The notes: generated by a model from the sequence alone, not told the origin. A stretch of 64,000 bases of DNA from Sulfitobacter aestuariivivens (GCF_014763045.1 NZ_JACTAG010000002.1:992001-1056000); one strand, 5' to 3'. Numbered from the stretch's first letter, positions 54,800 to 64,000 are shown. A program made the numbers and translations.

Positions 54800-56017
54800 A
54801 TGGGATATGTGACGTTCATCAAAGCCAACTGGCTTTTCCTGCTGGCTGGTTTTCTGCTTACCTTTACGTCGTCTTACGGGCAGACCTATTTCATTTCGCT
54901 CTTCGCGGGTGCGATCAAGGCAGACTTTGATCTTACAGACGGCCAATGGGGGGGTATCTACACAATCGGTACCACTCTCTCTGCCATCGCCATGGTCTGG
55001 GCTGGGGTGCTCACAGATAATTTCCGTGTCCGCGTGGTCGCCCTTGGGGTCATGCTGGCTTTGGCGGCGGCCTGCGTCGCAATGTCACTGGTTCAAAGCT
55101 GGGTCCTCCTGATTGTCGTGATATTTGCACTTCGGCTTACGGGGCAGGGGATGATGTCGCAATTGGGTGTTGTCGCGATGGTCCGCTGGTTTGAAGCGAC
55201 CCGTGGCAAGGCGCTTTCCCTGGCCTCGATGGGGTTTGCAACCGGGCAGGCAATACTGCCAATCATCTTTGTCGCGCTCTTTGCCATCGCGCCCTGGCGC
55301 AGCTTGTGGATACTCGCGGCAGTCCTCGTCTTGCTGACCATTCCGTTTCTCCTTTTGCTGCTACGACAGGAACGCACTCCGCAAAGCATGGCGGACGAGG
55401 CACAGGTTGCCGGTATGGACGGGCAGCACTGGACACGCCGCGCAGCACTGCGCACAGGCTTCTTTTTCCTGATGATCCCGATGGTGGTCGGGCCATCGGC
55501 TTGGGGCACTGCGCTCTTTTTTCAGCAAGTACATCTGACCGAAGTCAAAGGCTGGGCACTGGTCAGTTACGTGGCGCTGATGCCGGTCTATACCGTGTCA
55601 TCGGTGCTTGCGACTTTTGCCTCTGGCTGGGCGATTGATCGTTTCGGTGTCAGCCGGATCATCCCGTTCCAGATGCTACCGTTTGCGGCATCCTTTGCGG
55701 TGCTGGCCTACGCTGACACCCTCTTTATGGCTGGCGTTGGGCTTGTCATCTTTGGCGTGGGGCAGGGGTTGCAATCTACTGGTTCCAGCGCGCTGTGGCC
55801 GGAATACTTCGGCACCCGGCACATTGGTGCAATCAAGGCAGTTGCGGCAGCGCTGATGGTTTTCGGATCCGCGATTGGCCCCGGCATCACCGGTTGGCTG
55901 ATTGATCTTGGCATCACGTTTCCCGAACAAATGCTGCCGATCGCTGTCTATTACCTGCTCGCGGCTACACTTGCGACGATAGCGGTTCTGCGAAACCAGC
56001 CCCGGCTTGGCCGCTAA
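54800..56017 (+). CDS. Major facilitator superfamily transporter
   Basis: 405 aa with twelve predicted membrane helices. SSYGQTYFISLFAGAIKADFDLTDGQWG at the N-terminus and WAGVLTDNFRVRVVALG (loop 2-3) are MFS-like; a large cytoplasmic loop lies near residue 195. Substrate unknown. No clear ribosome site. Convergent with the smr gene, overlapping it by 4 nt. Confidence 0.9.
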   Translation: MGYVTFIKANWLFLLAGFLLTFTSSYGQTYFISLFAGAIKADFDLTDGQWGGIYTIGTTLSAIAMVWAGVLTDNFRVRVVALGVMLALAAACVAMSLVQSWVLLIVVIFALRLTGQGMMSQLGVVAMVRWFEATRGKALSLASMGFATGQAILPIIFVALFAIAPWRSLWILAAVLVLLTIPFLLLLLRQERTPQSMADEAQVAGMDGQHWTRRAALRTGFFFLMIPMVVGPSAWGTALFFQQVHLTEVKGWALVSYVALMPVYTVSSVLATFASGWAIDRFGVSRIIPFQMLPFAASFAVLAYADTLFMAGVGLVIFGVGQGLQSTGSSALWPEYFGTRHIGAIKAVAAALMVFGSAIGPGITGWLIDLGITFPEQMLPIAVYYLLAATLATIAVLRNQPRLGR

Positions 56018-56607
56018 CGCTGTCTGCGCAGATAGACGTAATAGGCGCCACCACCGCCGTGGCTCACGTGGGCCTGACTGACTTGCAGTACCACCTGAGA
56101 TAAAGGTGCCATCGACAACCACTGCGGCACCTGATGGCGCAGTACCCCGTGCCTAACCGGGATCGGCCCACCATCATCGCGCATCTTGCCTTTGCCGGTG
56201 ATGACCAGCACCAGACGTTTGCCAGACTTATGCGCGGACAAGATGAAACGCGTGAGTGCGGGATGCGCGCGGTCCAGCGTCATGCCATGCAAATCAATCC
56301 GACCTTCTGGCACCAATTTCCCCCGCTTGAGTTTGGTGAACGCTTTTTTATCCATCTGCACCGGCGCGGCGCCGACCTGATCTGTGATGGACGGCACAAG
56401 GCTATGCGGTTTGGCCTTGGGACTACCAAGCGGTTTGCCAACAAGAACCGACTTCATCTTTTTCAGGGCAGGGGCCGTTGGCGGGGCAACCTCCACATCA
56501 GGAGTGAACAGGGATTTGAGATCAAGCTTTTCCGTCCGATCTGCAACCTTGCGCCATAGTGCCAGGTCATCATCGCTCAACCGGTTGCCGGACTTTCCCC
56601 GTTTCAT
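56014..56607 (-). CDS. Smr-domain protein
   Basis: 197 aa. N-terminal LSDDDLALWRKVADRTEKLD, typical of alphaproteobacterial Smr proteins, then a disordered linker and a Smr domain with IDLHGMTLDRAHPALTRFI and LVLVITGKGK. Smr domains nick or bind DNA/RNA. Start overlaps the mltA stop by 4 nt. Confidence 0.92.
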   Translation of the reverse strand: MKRGKSGNRLSDDDLALWRKVADRTEKLDLKSLFTPDVEVAPPTAPALKKMKSVLVGKPLGSPKAKPHSLVPSITDQVGAAPVQMDKKAFTKLKRGKLVPEGRIDLHGMTLDRAHPALTRFILSAHKSGKRLVLVITGKGKMRDDGGPIPVRHGVLRHQVPQWLSMAPLSQVVLQVSQAHVSHGGGGAYYVYLRRQR

Positions 56608-57668
56608 ATCGCACTTTCGGGCAACAACGCATAGGCGCGCTGGATCGGCATCAATACCACCATCCGCCCGGGATCGCGCAGCTTACCGGCTGCACGGCCT
56701 GCCGCATCACCGGTGCCAAAGAACACATCAGCCCGCTGTGCCCCTTTGATGGCAGATCCGGTATCCTGCGCAATCATCAGCTTTCGCAGCGGGTTTTCCC
56801 CGTCCTTCTCGACCCAAACGGGCGAGCCGAGCTTCACAAATGACGGATCCACCGCAACGGTCCGCATCGGTGTCACCGACCGGTTCATCGCACCCAGCGG
56901 GCCCTTATCTGCAGGTACCTTGCTGACCTCTCGAAAAAAGACATACGAGGGATTGTGAAACAGCAACTCGCGCCCTTCAGCCGGATTGCGTCGCACCCAG
57001 TTCTTGATCACCTCTGCGCTGACCTGATGGGCGTCATAGACACCCCGCCTGACCAATTCGACACCAATGGACCGATAGGGATGCCCGTTTGCACCGCGAT
57101 ACCCAACGCGTATGGACGCACCATTGGGCAGACGAATGCGTCCTGACCCCTGTATCTGCAAAAAGAACAATTCGACCGGATCATCCACATAGGCAATCTC
57201 AAGCCCGCGGCCTGACATGACATCGCTTTCCAGAATCTCGCGGCGTGTCAGCCACGGATTGCTTTCAAGGGCCTCGGGCGGCAGCTTGTAGACCGGATAG
57301 CGATATCGGGCTGATGGATAAAGATCACCCTCAAGCTCGGGCTCGAAATACCCAGTAAAAAGCGCATCGTTTTCGTCCTCAATAAGGACCGGGCGGAAAA
57401 ACAGCTCGAAGAATTGCTTTGGTTCCGGGTCGGTTGAGGCATAGCTGCAGACCGCACGCCAGTCAGGATCTTTCATATCCCGGCAGGTGTTCAGGAAAAC
57501 CGAAAGCGCTTTGCCATGATTGTCGTTATCCCAGCCGTCAAGCTGATCAAACGACAACACCTGAAAGGACACATCGTTGGCTTGCGCGGGCCCGGTCATC
57601 CAGACCGACCCCGCGACAGCCATAGCCCCAAGTGCATGACTTAACCGTCTGTGGAAACCAGCAGCCAA
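56604..57668 (-). CDS. mltA: Membrane-bound lytic murein transglycosylase A
   Basis: 354 aa. Signal peptide ending TGPAQA before NDVSFQVL. MltA domain with ALFTGYFEPELEG, FLQIQGSGRIRLPNGASIRVGY in outline and a 3D-domain catalytic Asp in AQDTGSAIKGAQRADVFFGTG. Cleaves peptidoglycan to anhydromuropeptides. No lipobox Cys at the cleavage site, so it may be soluble rather than lipid-anchored. Overlaps the Tim44-like gene end. Confidence 0.94.
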   Translation of the reverse strand: MAAGFHRRLSHALGAMAVAGSVWMTGPAQANDVSFQVLSFDQLDGWDNDNHGKALSVFLNTCRDMKDPDWRAVCSYASTDPEPKQFFELFFRPVLIEDENDALFTGYFEPELEGDLYPSARYRYPVYKLPPEALESNPWLTRREILESDVMSGRGLEIAYVDDPVELFFLQIQGSGRIRLPNGASIRVGYRGANGHPYRSIGVELVRRGVYDAHQVSAEVIKNWVRRNPAEGRELLFHNPSYVFFREVSKVPADKGPLGAMNRSVTPMRTVAVDPSFVKLGSPVWVEKDGENPLRKLMIAQDTGSAIKGAQRADVFFGTGDAAGRAAGKLRDPGRMVVLMPIQRAYALLPESAI

Positions 57669-58300
57669 TTTGGATCATCCGAACCCATGATACGGGCAAA
57701 GACCCAGGTATCTTTCTGCTTTTTGATATCCGTCGTGCTGCCCTCGATGATGTCACCGCCCTTGTCACGGACAGCTGACGTCAATTCAGAGACGAAGCGC
57801 ATCGTCATTTCCGCCTCGTTGGTTTCACGGTCCAGCGTCGCATCGACAAGCTCAAGCTCCCGCACACCAATAAAATTCGCCTCGATTGTCAGACCCTGAT
57901 CTTCGCGCGCAGCCACGCCATCGACAAAGCTTTCGTAGATTTCTTCGGACAGAAACGGCTGAATTTCAGCCAGATCGCCCTTTTCGTACCCCATTACGAT
58001 CATCTCGTATGCACCTCGCGCACCGCCCAGAAAATCGCTCACGTTGAAAGAGGGCTCAAGCCGTTTCATTTCGGCCAGCGCTTTCGCCGCTTCGCTGTCT
58101 TCAGGCACATGATCGGTGATGTCCAGATCAGGACCACCCTCAATCACTTCAAGCGCAGGACCGGTGCGGCGCGCGGGGCCGGGTTCAATAACCGGTGGCT
58201 TTTCAAACCCTTCGCGGGTTCCAAGTACATTCTTCAGGCGAAGGATCAGGAATACGGCAATACCGGCCAGCACCAGAAGCTGTATCATCGGTGAGTTCAT
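57641..58300 (-). CDS. Tim44-like domain protein
   Basis: 219 aa. N-terminal membrane anchor (MIQLLVLAGIAVFLILRL), Pro-rich linker, then a Tim44/MBA1-type domain (FLGGARGAYEMIVMGYEKGD, MTMRFVSELTSAVRD, DPNWLLVST). Gene neighbours mltA, smr and secB match other alphaproteobacteria. Start 58300 follows GAGG. Its 3' end overlaps mltA by 28 nt. Confidence 0.92.
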   Translation of the reverse strand: MNSPMIQLLVLAGIAVFLILRLKNVLGTREGFEKPPVIEPGPARRTGPALEVIEGGPDLDITDHVPEDSEAAKALAEMKRLEPSFNVSDFLGGARGAYEMIVMGYEKGDLAEIQPFLSEEIYESFVDGVAAREDQGLTIEANFIGVRELELVDATLDRETNEAEMTMRFVSELTSAVRDKGGDIIEGSTTDIKKQKDTWVFARIMGSDDPNWLLVSTDG

Positions 58301-58404
58301 CGAAACCTCATAAGGCAAAACATGGAAACATGTGTGTTGAGGCCTTATGTAGGTGCTGACACGGGCCGAGTCCACTCTGCCCCTCATCATAAGGACGTCA
58401 GCCT

Positions 58405-58893
58405 ATGTGGCTATTGATCGCATTCATCGCTGTACCGTTGATCGAGATCACGCTGTTCATCCAGATCGGCGGTGCGATCGGTCTCGGCTGGACGCTGGCG
58501 ATTGTCATATTAACCGCCATTTTGGGCACTGTTCTGGTCAGATCGCAGGGTGCTGCGGCCTTGGGGCAGCTGCAATCATCGTTCAACGAATTGCGCGATC
58601 CGACAGAGCCGCTGGTGCATGGCGCGATGATCCTTTTTTCCGGCGCATTGTTGCTGACACCCGGTTTTTTCACCGATGCGGTCGGTTTTGCACTATTGGT
58701 CCCGCAAATCAGACAGGCGGTTTACCAGGCGATCCGCGCACGGGTGAAGGTGCAGGGCTTCAACACGACGGGACATCGACAGCACCCTCATCAACCTCCC
58801 AATGCCAATGGGGATGTCATTGATGGGGAGTTTCATGAAATTTCTGATGAAGACCGCGTAAACAAGGGCCCATCTGGCTGGACAAAGCATTGA
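58405..58893 (+). CDS. fxsA: FxsA-family membrane protein
   Basis: 162 aa. Two to three membrane helices with the FxsA core IAVPLIEITLFIQIGGAIGLGWT in outline, LVRSQGAAAL and LLLTPGFFTDAVGFALLVP. The tail is hydrophilic and His/Asn-rich. Escherichia FxsA relieves phage exclusion when overproduced; its normal role is unclear. Divergent from the Tim44-like gene. Confidence 0.92.
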   Translation: MWLLIAFIAVPLIEITLFIQIGGAIGLGWTLAIVILTAILGTVLVRSQGAAALGQLQSSFNELRDPTEPLVHGAMILFSGALLLTPGFFTDAVGFALLVPQIRQAVYQAIRARVKVQGFNTTGHRQHPHQPPNANGDVIDGEFHEISDEDRVNKGPSGWTKH

Positions 58894-58953
58894 GGGCCAT
58901 CAGCCAACCTGCTAAGCCCGCGTGGATTTGATTTTCTGACAGGGAGCCAAGCA

Positions 58954-59436
58954 ATGGCCGACGAACAACCCGCCCAAGTGCAACCGCCTTCGATGCGCGT
59001 GCTGGGGCAGTACATCCGCGATATGTCTTTTGAGAACATCATGGCCCAGCAAGGTGCGCCTTCCGATGTGCAACCAGACGTACAGGTGCAGGTGAACCTG
59101 GACGCCAAAAAGCGGCAGGGTGATCACCAGTACGAAACATCCATCACTCTCAAGGTCACGTCCAAGAACAAGGGCGATGACAAGATGCTGTTCCTGCTAG
59201 AGCTGGACTATGTCGGCATTTTCAACATCGAAAATGTACCGGATGACCAACTGCATCCCTTCCTGATGATCGAATGCCCGCGCATGATCTTCCCGTTCCT
59301 GCGCCGGATCGTCAGCGACGTGACCCGCGACGGTGGTTTCCCACCGCTTAACCTTGAAAACATTGATTTCCTGTCGATGTACCGCAACGAAGTTGCCAAA
59401 CGCGCGCAGGAAAATCCGCCAAAGGCAGACGCCTAA
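58954..59436 (+). CDS. secB: Protein-export chaperone SecB
   Basis: 160 aa. RVLGQYIRDMSFENIMAQ, FLLELDYVGIFNIENV, LMIECPRMIFPFLRRIVSDVTRDGGFPPL in outline. Keeps preproteins unfolded for SecA. AGGGAG precedes the ATG. Convergent with dnaQ, overlapping its end by 4 nt. Confidence 0.97.
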   Translation: MADEQPAQVQPPSMRVLGQYIRDMSFENIMAQQGAPSDVQPDVQVQVNLDAKKRQGDHQYETSITLKVTSKNKGDDKMLFLLELDYVGIFNIENVPDDQLHPFLMIECPRMIFPFLRRIVSDVTRDGGFPPLNLENIDFLSMYRNEVAKRAQENPPKADA

Positions 59437-60119
59437 GTCTTAAGCCACAACGGATCGTCGCCCAGCTTGCCGATAAACTCGGCATGGGCGGCGGCCTCTT
59501 TCTGTGTCAGGCGGGCAGGCAGGGGCGTTGGACGCGCCGGTGGGGTCCACTCCTGAGATGACTCACCGGAAGTGACCTGCGCCTGTTGCGACAGGGCAAA
59601 GTCAGGCTGACGGCCCCCGATTAGTTCCAGATAAACCTCGGCCAGAATTTCGCTATCCAGTAACGCGCCGTGCAGGGTGCGTGACGAATTGTCGATGCCA
59701 AATCGCCGGCACAAGGCGTCCAAAGACGCAGGCGATCCGGGAAATCGGCGCCGAGCGATAGCAAGCGTATCAATCGCCTGTTCCCAGGGTATTTGCGGCA
59801 GTTTCATCCACTTCAATTCAGCGTTCAAAAACTTGATATCAAATGCGGCATTGTGAATGACCAGCTTAGCGTCCCCGATGAAGTCGAGAAACGCGCGCCC
59901 TACCTGTGCAAACTTGGGCTTGTCGCGCAAGAAATCATCACCAAGCCCATGCACCTGAAATGCCTCATCAGGCATGGCGCGTTCTGGGTTGATGTATTGA
60001 TGGTATGTCTGGCCTGTCGGCACATGGCCGACCAGTTCGACCGCGCCGATTTCAACAATCCGATCGCCCGTTTCCGGGTCAAATCCTGTGGTTTCTGTAT
60101 CCAATACGATCTCACGCAT
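59433..60119 (-). CDS. dnaQ: DNA polymerase III epsilon subunit (proofreading exonuclease)
   Basis: 228 aa. ExoI LDTETTGFDP (Asp7, Glu9), ExoII HNAAFDIKFLN and ExoIII HGALLDSEILAEVYLEL. The C-terminal tail contains the QxSLP-like clamp region in outline (SQQAQVTSGESSQ). The start at 60119 overlaps the coaE stop by 8 nt; upstream in-frame starts lie inside coaE. Confidence 0.96.
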   Translation of the reverse strand: MREIVLDTETTGFDPETGDRIVEIGAVELVGHVPTGQTYHQYINPERAMPDEAFQVHGLGDDFLRDKPKFAQVGRAFLDFIGDAKLVIHNAAFDIKFLNAELKWMKLPQIPWEQAIDTLAIARRRFPGSPASLDALCRRFGIDNSSRTLHGALLDSEILAEVYLELIGGRQPDFALSQQAQVTSGESSQEWTPPARPTPLPARLTQKEAAAHAEFIGKLGDDPLWLKT

Positions 60120-60702
60120 CGCGCAGCTTTTCCCTGATATCCGCAACGACACTCTGCACCTGCGCGCGGGCATGCTCAACCGTGTCGGTGGTGATAACAT
60201 AGTCCGATTTGGCGGCCTTTTCTTCGGCAGGCATTTGTTTTGCCCGGATCGTTTCGAATTGGGCCAATGTCATCGTGCCTCGCTCCATTACCCGTGTTTG
60301 CTGCACATCAGGGGGAACAATGACACAGGCAACCGCATCCATTTTGGCGTCCCCGCCAGTTTCAAACAGCAAGGGGATATCCAACACTGCGATATCAGAC
60401 TGCGCGGTCTTCAGAAACGCAGCGCGATCTTCACCAACCAGCGGATGCACGATCGCCTCTATCCTTTTCAAAGCGTCAGGGTCTTTTTCAATGATGGTCT
60501 TCAAGGCTGTACGAGACACCGCTCCATCGCGGACAGCGCTAGGAAAGACGTCTTTCATCGCCTCTGCCGCCTTGCCACCCTTGTCATAAAGCCGGTGAAC
60601 CGCCGCATCCGCATCCCAGACGGCACATCCTTCGTCGGCAAACATCAACGCAGTGGTTGATTTGCCCATACCGATGGATCCAGTGAGGCCAAGAAGGAAC
60701 AT
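60112..60702 (-). CDS. coaE: Dephospho-CoA kinase
   Basis: 196 aa. P-loop GLTGSIGMGKST at 5-16, DADAAVHRLYDKGG, DIPLLFETGGD. Last step of CoA synthesis. Its ATG overlaps the aroE stop by one base (TGATG). Confidence 0.96.
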   Translation of the reverse strand: MFLLGLTGSIGMGKSTTALMFADEGCAVWDADAAVHRLYDKGGKAAEAMKDVFPSAVRDGAVSRTALKTIIEKDPDALKRIEAIVHPLVGEDRAAFLKTAQSDIAVLDIPLLFETGGDAKMDAVACVIVPPDVQQTRVMERGTMTLAQFETIRAKQMPAEEKAAKSDYVITTDTVEHARAQVQSVVADIREKLRDA

Positions 60703-61535
60703 CAGCGCAACGCAGCCGCACGGGTGGCGCGATCAACAACAGGGCGCTGCCCGAACCAACGTTCAAATCCGGGCACAGCCTGATGCAGCAACATGCCAAG
60801 ACCATCAACGGTGACACAGCCAAGCTGCTCTGCCGTCTCAAGCAGACGGGTCTTGAGCGGGGCATAGACCAGATCTGTCACCACAGTTCCGGGCCGTAAC
60901 CCGTCCAGTGGCACCCGCATTTCACCTTTGCCGATCATTCCAAGTGATGTGGTATTCACCAGAAGTTTCGCATCATCCATCATGTTTCCGGCCTGTACCC
61001 AATCAAAGATGCGCAGCCGGCTTCCAAAATCCGACTTCAAATTCTCTGCGCGCACTCGGGTTCGATTAGAGATCATGATTTCCGGTACGCCCGCATCCAA
61101 TAGTGCGGTGATAACAGCACGCGCTGACCCTCCCGCGCCCAGTACAGCAGCCGGTCCCGATCTTGGTTTCCAGCCGGGCGCGCCAGTCTTGAGGTTTTCC
61201 AGAAAACCGTACCCGTCAGTGTTATCGGCATGAATTTTACCGTCCGGCCGGAATATCAACGTATTGGCTGCCCCGATCAAAATCGCGCGGTCCGTGACAA
61301 GATCCGCAAGCTCCATGACCGCCACTTTATGGGGGATCGTCACGTTGAGACCCACAAAGCCCATTTTTGGAAGCGCTCTGAGCACCTCTGCTAGATCATC
61401 CCGCGACACGTCCATCGGGATGTAATGCCCCGCAATGCCATAGGTCGACAGCCAGTGCCCGTGCACCTGAGGGGATTTGGAGTGCGCAATGGGGGATCCA
61501 ATGACACCAGCCAAGGGAATTTTGGGCAAACTCAT
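60702..61535 (-). CDS. aroE: Shikimate dehydrogenase
   Basis: 277 aa. [15 protein letters not shown] (shikimate site), [17 protein letters not shown] with the catalytic Lys, [11 protein letters not shown] and the NADP loop [10 protein letters not shown]. Overlaps the maf stop by 4 nt (ATGA). Confidence 0.97.
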   Translation of the reverse strand: MSLPKIPLAGVIGSPIAHSKSPQVHGHWLSTYGIAGHYIPMDVSRDDLAEVLRALPKMGFVGLNVTIPHKVAVMELADLVTDRAILIGAANTLIFRPDGKIHADNTDGYGFLENLKTGAPGWKPRSGPAAVLGAGGSARAVITALLDAGVPEIMISNRTRVRAENLKSDFGSRLRIFDWVQAGNMMDDAKLLVNTTSLGMIGKGEMRVPLDGLRPGTVVTDLVYAPLKTRLLETAEQLGCVTVDGLGMLLHQAVPGFERWFGQRPVVDRATRAAALR

Positions 61536-62131
61536 GTGGGCAGATCTCCCCGCAGGTTGAGATAGTTCAGCAGTTCCAGAAGCGGCATACCCAGAACATG
61601 AAAGTAATCCCCCTGGATAGAGGAAAAAAGCCGCACCCCTTCTTCTTCCAGCTTATAACACCCAACCGCGTGTCTGATACCGTCCCAATTCCGATCAACG
61701 TAATCAGAGATGTAATCATCACTGACCTCCCGCATCCGGAGCCGCACCTGACCTACGTGACGCCAAATCGGCGTGCCATCCTCGCATATGACAGCCGCGG
61801 AAAGCAGGCTGTGACGATCCCCCCGCAACTTGGTGAGCTGTGCAACTGCGTCCTGCCGTGATTCCGGTTTGGACAAAAGCGCGCCGCGATGGTCCAAGAC
61901 CTGATCGCACCCCAAAACCAAGCTGCCGGGATGTTTCTCACTCACCTTGCGCGCCTTGAGTTCGGCAAGCGTATCCGCAATGTCCCGTGGCGGGGCGTTT
62001 TCCGCGTGCAGGGCGTGTTTGACCATTTCTTCATCTACGCGGGGCAGGATGATCTCATGTGGGACACAGGCCTGCTCCAACATTTTTTTTCTGATCTGGG
62101 AACCAGAGGCAAGGATCAAGCGTTTTGACAT
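61532..62131 (-). CDS. maf: Maf-family nucleotide pyrophosphatase
   Basis: 199 aa. [14 protein letters not shown] at the start, [20 protein letters not shown] and [12 protein letters not shown]. Hydrolyses non-canonical or modified nucleoside triphosphates. First gene of the maf-aroE-coaE-dnaQ operon that reads away from the AT-rich gap. Confidence 0.94.
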   Translation of the reverse strand: MSKRLILASGSQIRKKMLEQACVPHEIILPRVDEEMVKHALHAENAPPRDIADTLAELKARKVSEKHPGSLVLGCDQVLDHRGALLSKPESRQDAVAQLTKLRGDRHSLLSAAVICEDGTPIWRHVGQVRLRMREVSDDYISDYVDRNWDGIRHAVGCYKLEEEGVRLFSSIQGDYFHVLGMPLLELLNYLNLRGDLPT

Positions 62132-62535
62132 GTTGAAAAGCCTGTGTGCAAACGTGAGGGTTTCTTAAGGGTTTGTTCTGCAAAATGCAGGCTCGGGGTA
62201 CAAGGCCTTGCCGCTTGACAGCCTGCGGGCGGTTTTTCAGCGATTCCATCACACGCGGATAAGAATAACTCTGTAGCGTGGATACGCTTTGTTATACGAA
62301 GACAGTCCAAGAGTTATACAGAGTCTTCAGCGCTTAATTCAATGTTATCTATTTGATAAAACTAAATAAAAAATGGTTAAATGAAAGTTGTCAGATCTCT
62401 GTTGGTATCCCTTTCAGACTGTGGAGAAGTGGTGGAACAACGCCATAATCCACAGATTTCACCGTCCCTACTAACAACATCATCTTTCTTCTTTATTTAT
62501 TTATTATAAGAAGAGCCCAGAGATCGGAGCAGGAC
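62132..62535. other. Candidate chromosomal replication origin (oriC)
   Basis: A 404-nt gene-free gap, markedly AT-rich from 62330 to 62395 and from 62480 to 62512. DnaA-box-like sites (consensus TTATNCACA): TTATACAGA 62314-62322, TGTGGAGAA 62420-62428 (reverse) and TAATCCACA 62446-62454, each one mismatch off, plus weaker ones at 62254-62262 and 62292-62300. A CtrA-like TTAA-N7-TTAT is at 62334-62348 and GANTC sites at 62242 and 62321. Flanking genes (maf-aroE-coaE-dnaQ on one side, hemJ-rho on the other) are origin-proximal in other alphaproteobacteria. No gene seen inside. Confidence 0.6.
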
Positions 62536-62985
62536 ATGTCTGACCTTCTGGCACTCGCTTACCCTTGGACCAAGTCCTTGCATATCATTTCGGTCATCTC
62601 ATGGATGGCCGCCTTGTTCTATCTTCCCAGATTGATGGTGCACCATACTGAGAAAGTCGGTGTCACCGGTGAGACGCACGAACTTTTTGCGATGATGGAG
62701 TTCAAACTGGCGCGGGTGATCATGCGCCCGGCGATGCACGCGACCTGGATCTTTGGGCTTGTCTTGGTTTTCACACCCGGGATCGTGGACTGGTCGATGA
62801 TATGGCCTTGGACCAAAGGGATTTGCGTCATTGCAATGACGGTTTTTCACACTTGGCTGATGATCCGCATGAAGGCATTTCAACGTGGCGAGAATCAATT
62901 CTCTGGACGCCAGTACCGCATCGCAAACGAAGTACCGACGGTTTTGATGATCATCATCGTCATCTCCGTAGTCGTGAAATTCTGA
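62536..62985 (+). CDS. hemJ: Protoporphyrinogen oxidase HemJ
   Basis: 149 aa, four membrane helices. Conserved WTKSLHIISVISWMAALFYLPRLMVHH in outline, and RMKAFQRGENQFSGRQYRIANEVPT. HemJ oxidises protoporphyrinogen IX in bacteria without HemG/HemY oxidases. GGAGCAGGA precedes the ATG. Confidence 0.95.
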   Translation: MSDLLALAYPWTKSLHIISVISWMAALFYLPRLMVHHTEKVGVTGETHELFAMMEFKLARVIMRPAMHATWIFGLVLVFTPGIVDWSMIWPWTKGICVIAMTVFHTWLMIRMKAFQRGENQFSGRQYRIANEVPTVLMIIIVISVVVKF

Positions 62986-62989
62986 GTGA

Positions 62990-63048
62990 TTGACTCAAAA
63001 CGCGCGCTTACCTATATCTGCGCCACCGCCCCGTCCGGGGATGGCGCA
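62990..63048 (+). promoter_or_regulatory. Predicted promoter and hairpin ahead of rho
   Basis: TTGACT (62990-62995), 17-nt spacer, TATATC (63013-63018) reads as a sigma70-type promoter. It is followed at once by an inverted repeat TGCGCCA/TGGCGCA with inner CCCC/GGGG (63019-63048), which may act on the DNA or on the early transcript. rho is usually autoregulated. Confidence 0.5.
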
Positions 63049-63110
63049 GTCCTGTATATCACCAAAGAACGTCAGCCCGTGAAAACGCATGGCTGCAAAA
63101 GGCATTTCCT

Positions 63111-64000
63111 ATGACCGCAGAAACACTGAACCTGGCCGATCTTAAGGCACAAACGCCGAAAAACCTTCTGGCGATGGCCGAAGAACTTGAGATCGAAAAC
63201 GCCTCGACCATGCGTAAGGGAGAGATGATGTTCCAGATTCTCCGCGAACGTGCGGACGAAGGCTGGGAGATCTCCGGCGATGGTGTGCTTGAAGTGCTGC
63301 AGGACGGTTTCGGCTTTCTGCGCTCTCCCGAGGCGAACTACCTGCCGGGCCCCGATGACATCTACGTGTCGCCGGATATGATCCGCCGCCATTCCCTGCG
63401 GACCGGCGATACAATTGAAGGTTTGATCAAGGCACCTGACGACACAGAGCGGTACTTTGCCCTGACGGATGTCACAAAGATCAATTTTGAAGAACCTGAA
63501 AAGGCCCGCCATAAAGTCGCGTTTGAGAACCTCACGCCACTTTATCCGGACGAACGCCTGAACATGGAGGTTCAGGATCCGACCATCAAGGACAAGACAG
63601 CTCGCGTGATTGATCTTGTCTCACCGATCGGGAAGGGCCAGCGATCGCTGATCACCGCGCCGCCGCGTACCGGTAAAACCGTTATCCTGCAGAACATTGC
63701 CAACTCGATCGAGCAGAACCACCCTGAATGCTATCTGATCGTTCTGCTGATCGATGAACGTCCCGAAGAAGTTACCGACATGCAGCGATCCGTGAAGGGC
63801 GAGGTTATCTCTTCGACCTTCGATGAACCCGCAACCCGTCACGTGGCCGTATCCGAGATGGTGATCGAAAAAGCCAAGCGGCTTGTGGAACACAAGCGCG
63901 ACGTTGTTATCCTGCTGGACTCTATCACGCGCCTCGGCCGCGCCTTCAACACTGTTGTGCCGTCCTCGGGCAAGGTTCTGACGGGTGGTGTGGACGCAAA
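63111..64000 (+). CDS. rho: Transcription termination factor Rho (5' part)
   Basis: The first 296 codons; the gene runs off the window. [23 protein letters not shown] (Rho N-domain), [25 protein letters not shown] (RNA-binding cold-shock fold, shown in outline), Walker A APPRTGKT, Walker [22 protein letters not shown] ribosome site. Hexameric RNA helicase that ends transcription. Confidence 0.97.
   Translation, partial: MTAETLNLADLKAQTPKNLLAMAEELEIENASTMRKGEMMFQILRERADEGWEISGDGVLEVLQDGFGFLRSPEANYLPGPDDIYVSPDMIRRHSLRTGDTIEGLIKAPDDTERYFALTDVTKINFEEPEKARHKVAFENLTPLYPDERLNMEVQDPTIKDKTARVIDLVSPIGKGQRSLITAPPRTGKTVILQNIANSIEQNHPECYLIVLLIDERPEEVTDMQRSVKGEVISSTFDEPATRHVAVSEMVIEKAKRLVEHKRDVVILLDSITRLGRAFNTVVPSSGKVLTGGVDA

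Overview
The window reads as a chromosomal segment of a marine-type Rhodobacteraceae (Roseobacter-group) alphaproteobacterium. The evidence is the moderately GC-rich, densely packed coding sequence, the RegB/RegA/SenC redox system a few kb from ahcY, the tsaE-amgK-murU-addB-addA-trxA string, the hslV/hslU-smr-mltA-Tim44-fxsA-secB-dnaQ-coaE-aroE-maf string, and hemJ and rho on the far side of an AT-rich gap. In related alphaproteobacteria the last string lies beside the replication origin, so the gap at 62132-62535 is a candidate oriC. No tRNA, rRNA, CRISPR array, insertion sequence or integrase was found.

Layout. 1-2925: end of a xylose catabolic operon (xylG tail, xylB, xylA). 2933-8792: a Liv-type ABC importer operon (binding protein, two permeases, two ATPases) with a cytoplasmic type III alkylsulfatase-like enzyme inside it. 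8910-16277: an operon led by a glutamine-synthetase-like ligase that encodes a minimal bacterial microcompartment (BMC) shell (one BMC-P, one BMC-H, one BMC-T), an acylating-type aldehyde dehydrogenase, an opine-dehydrogenase-like enzyme, a malate/lactate-dehydrogenase-like enzyme with an extra N-terminal segment, and a Rid-family protein. A small orphan follows at 8910-9269. 16372-17514: a divergent sarcosine-oxidase-like flavoprotein. 17503-21791: a Cys-rich DUF6455-like protein, a class I amidotransferase-like hydrolase, and glxD-glxC-glxB (glutamate-synthase-like). 21910-24056: a GntR/FCD regulator and a type I sulfatase. 24105 onward: a PLD-like protein, then housekeeping genes to the end of the window.

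The most unusual feature is the 2.9-24.1 kb region. Four copies of a palindrome centred on TGTATACA (best copy ATACTGTATACAGTAT) sit in exactly three intergenic promoters: in front of the importer operon, between the BMC operon and the flavoprotein, and twice between glxB and gntR. This implies one GntR-controlled regulon. A coherent but untested reading is as follows. An aminated and/or sulfated organic compound is imported and desulfated. Its amine is joined to glutamate by the ligase, rearranged to an N-alkylglutamate by GlxBCD as in the N-methylglutamate pathway, and oxidised by the flavoprotein to glutamate plus an aldehyde. The aldehyde is then processed by the CoA-acylating-type dehydrogenase inside the microcompartment. 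A Glx/N-methylglutamate-type route feeding a metabolosome would be a new kind of BMC pathway. The substrate is not identifiable from sequence alone.

The remainder is largely conserved core: haem synthesis (hemD, hemY, hemJ), tRNA t6A modification (tsaD, tsaE), peptidoglycan recycling (amgK, murU, mltA), double-strand-break repair (addAB), proteolysis (hslVU), redox control (regBA, senC), SAH recycling (ahcY) and transcription termination (rho, cut off by the window end). A candidate small RNA lies on the minus strand near 32.6 kb.
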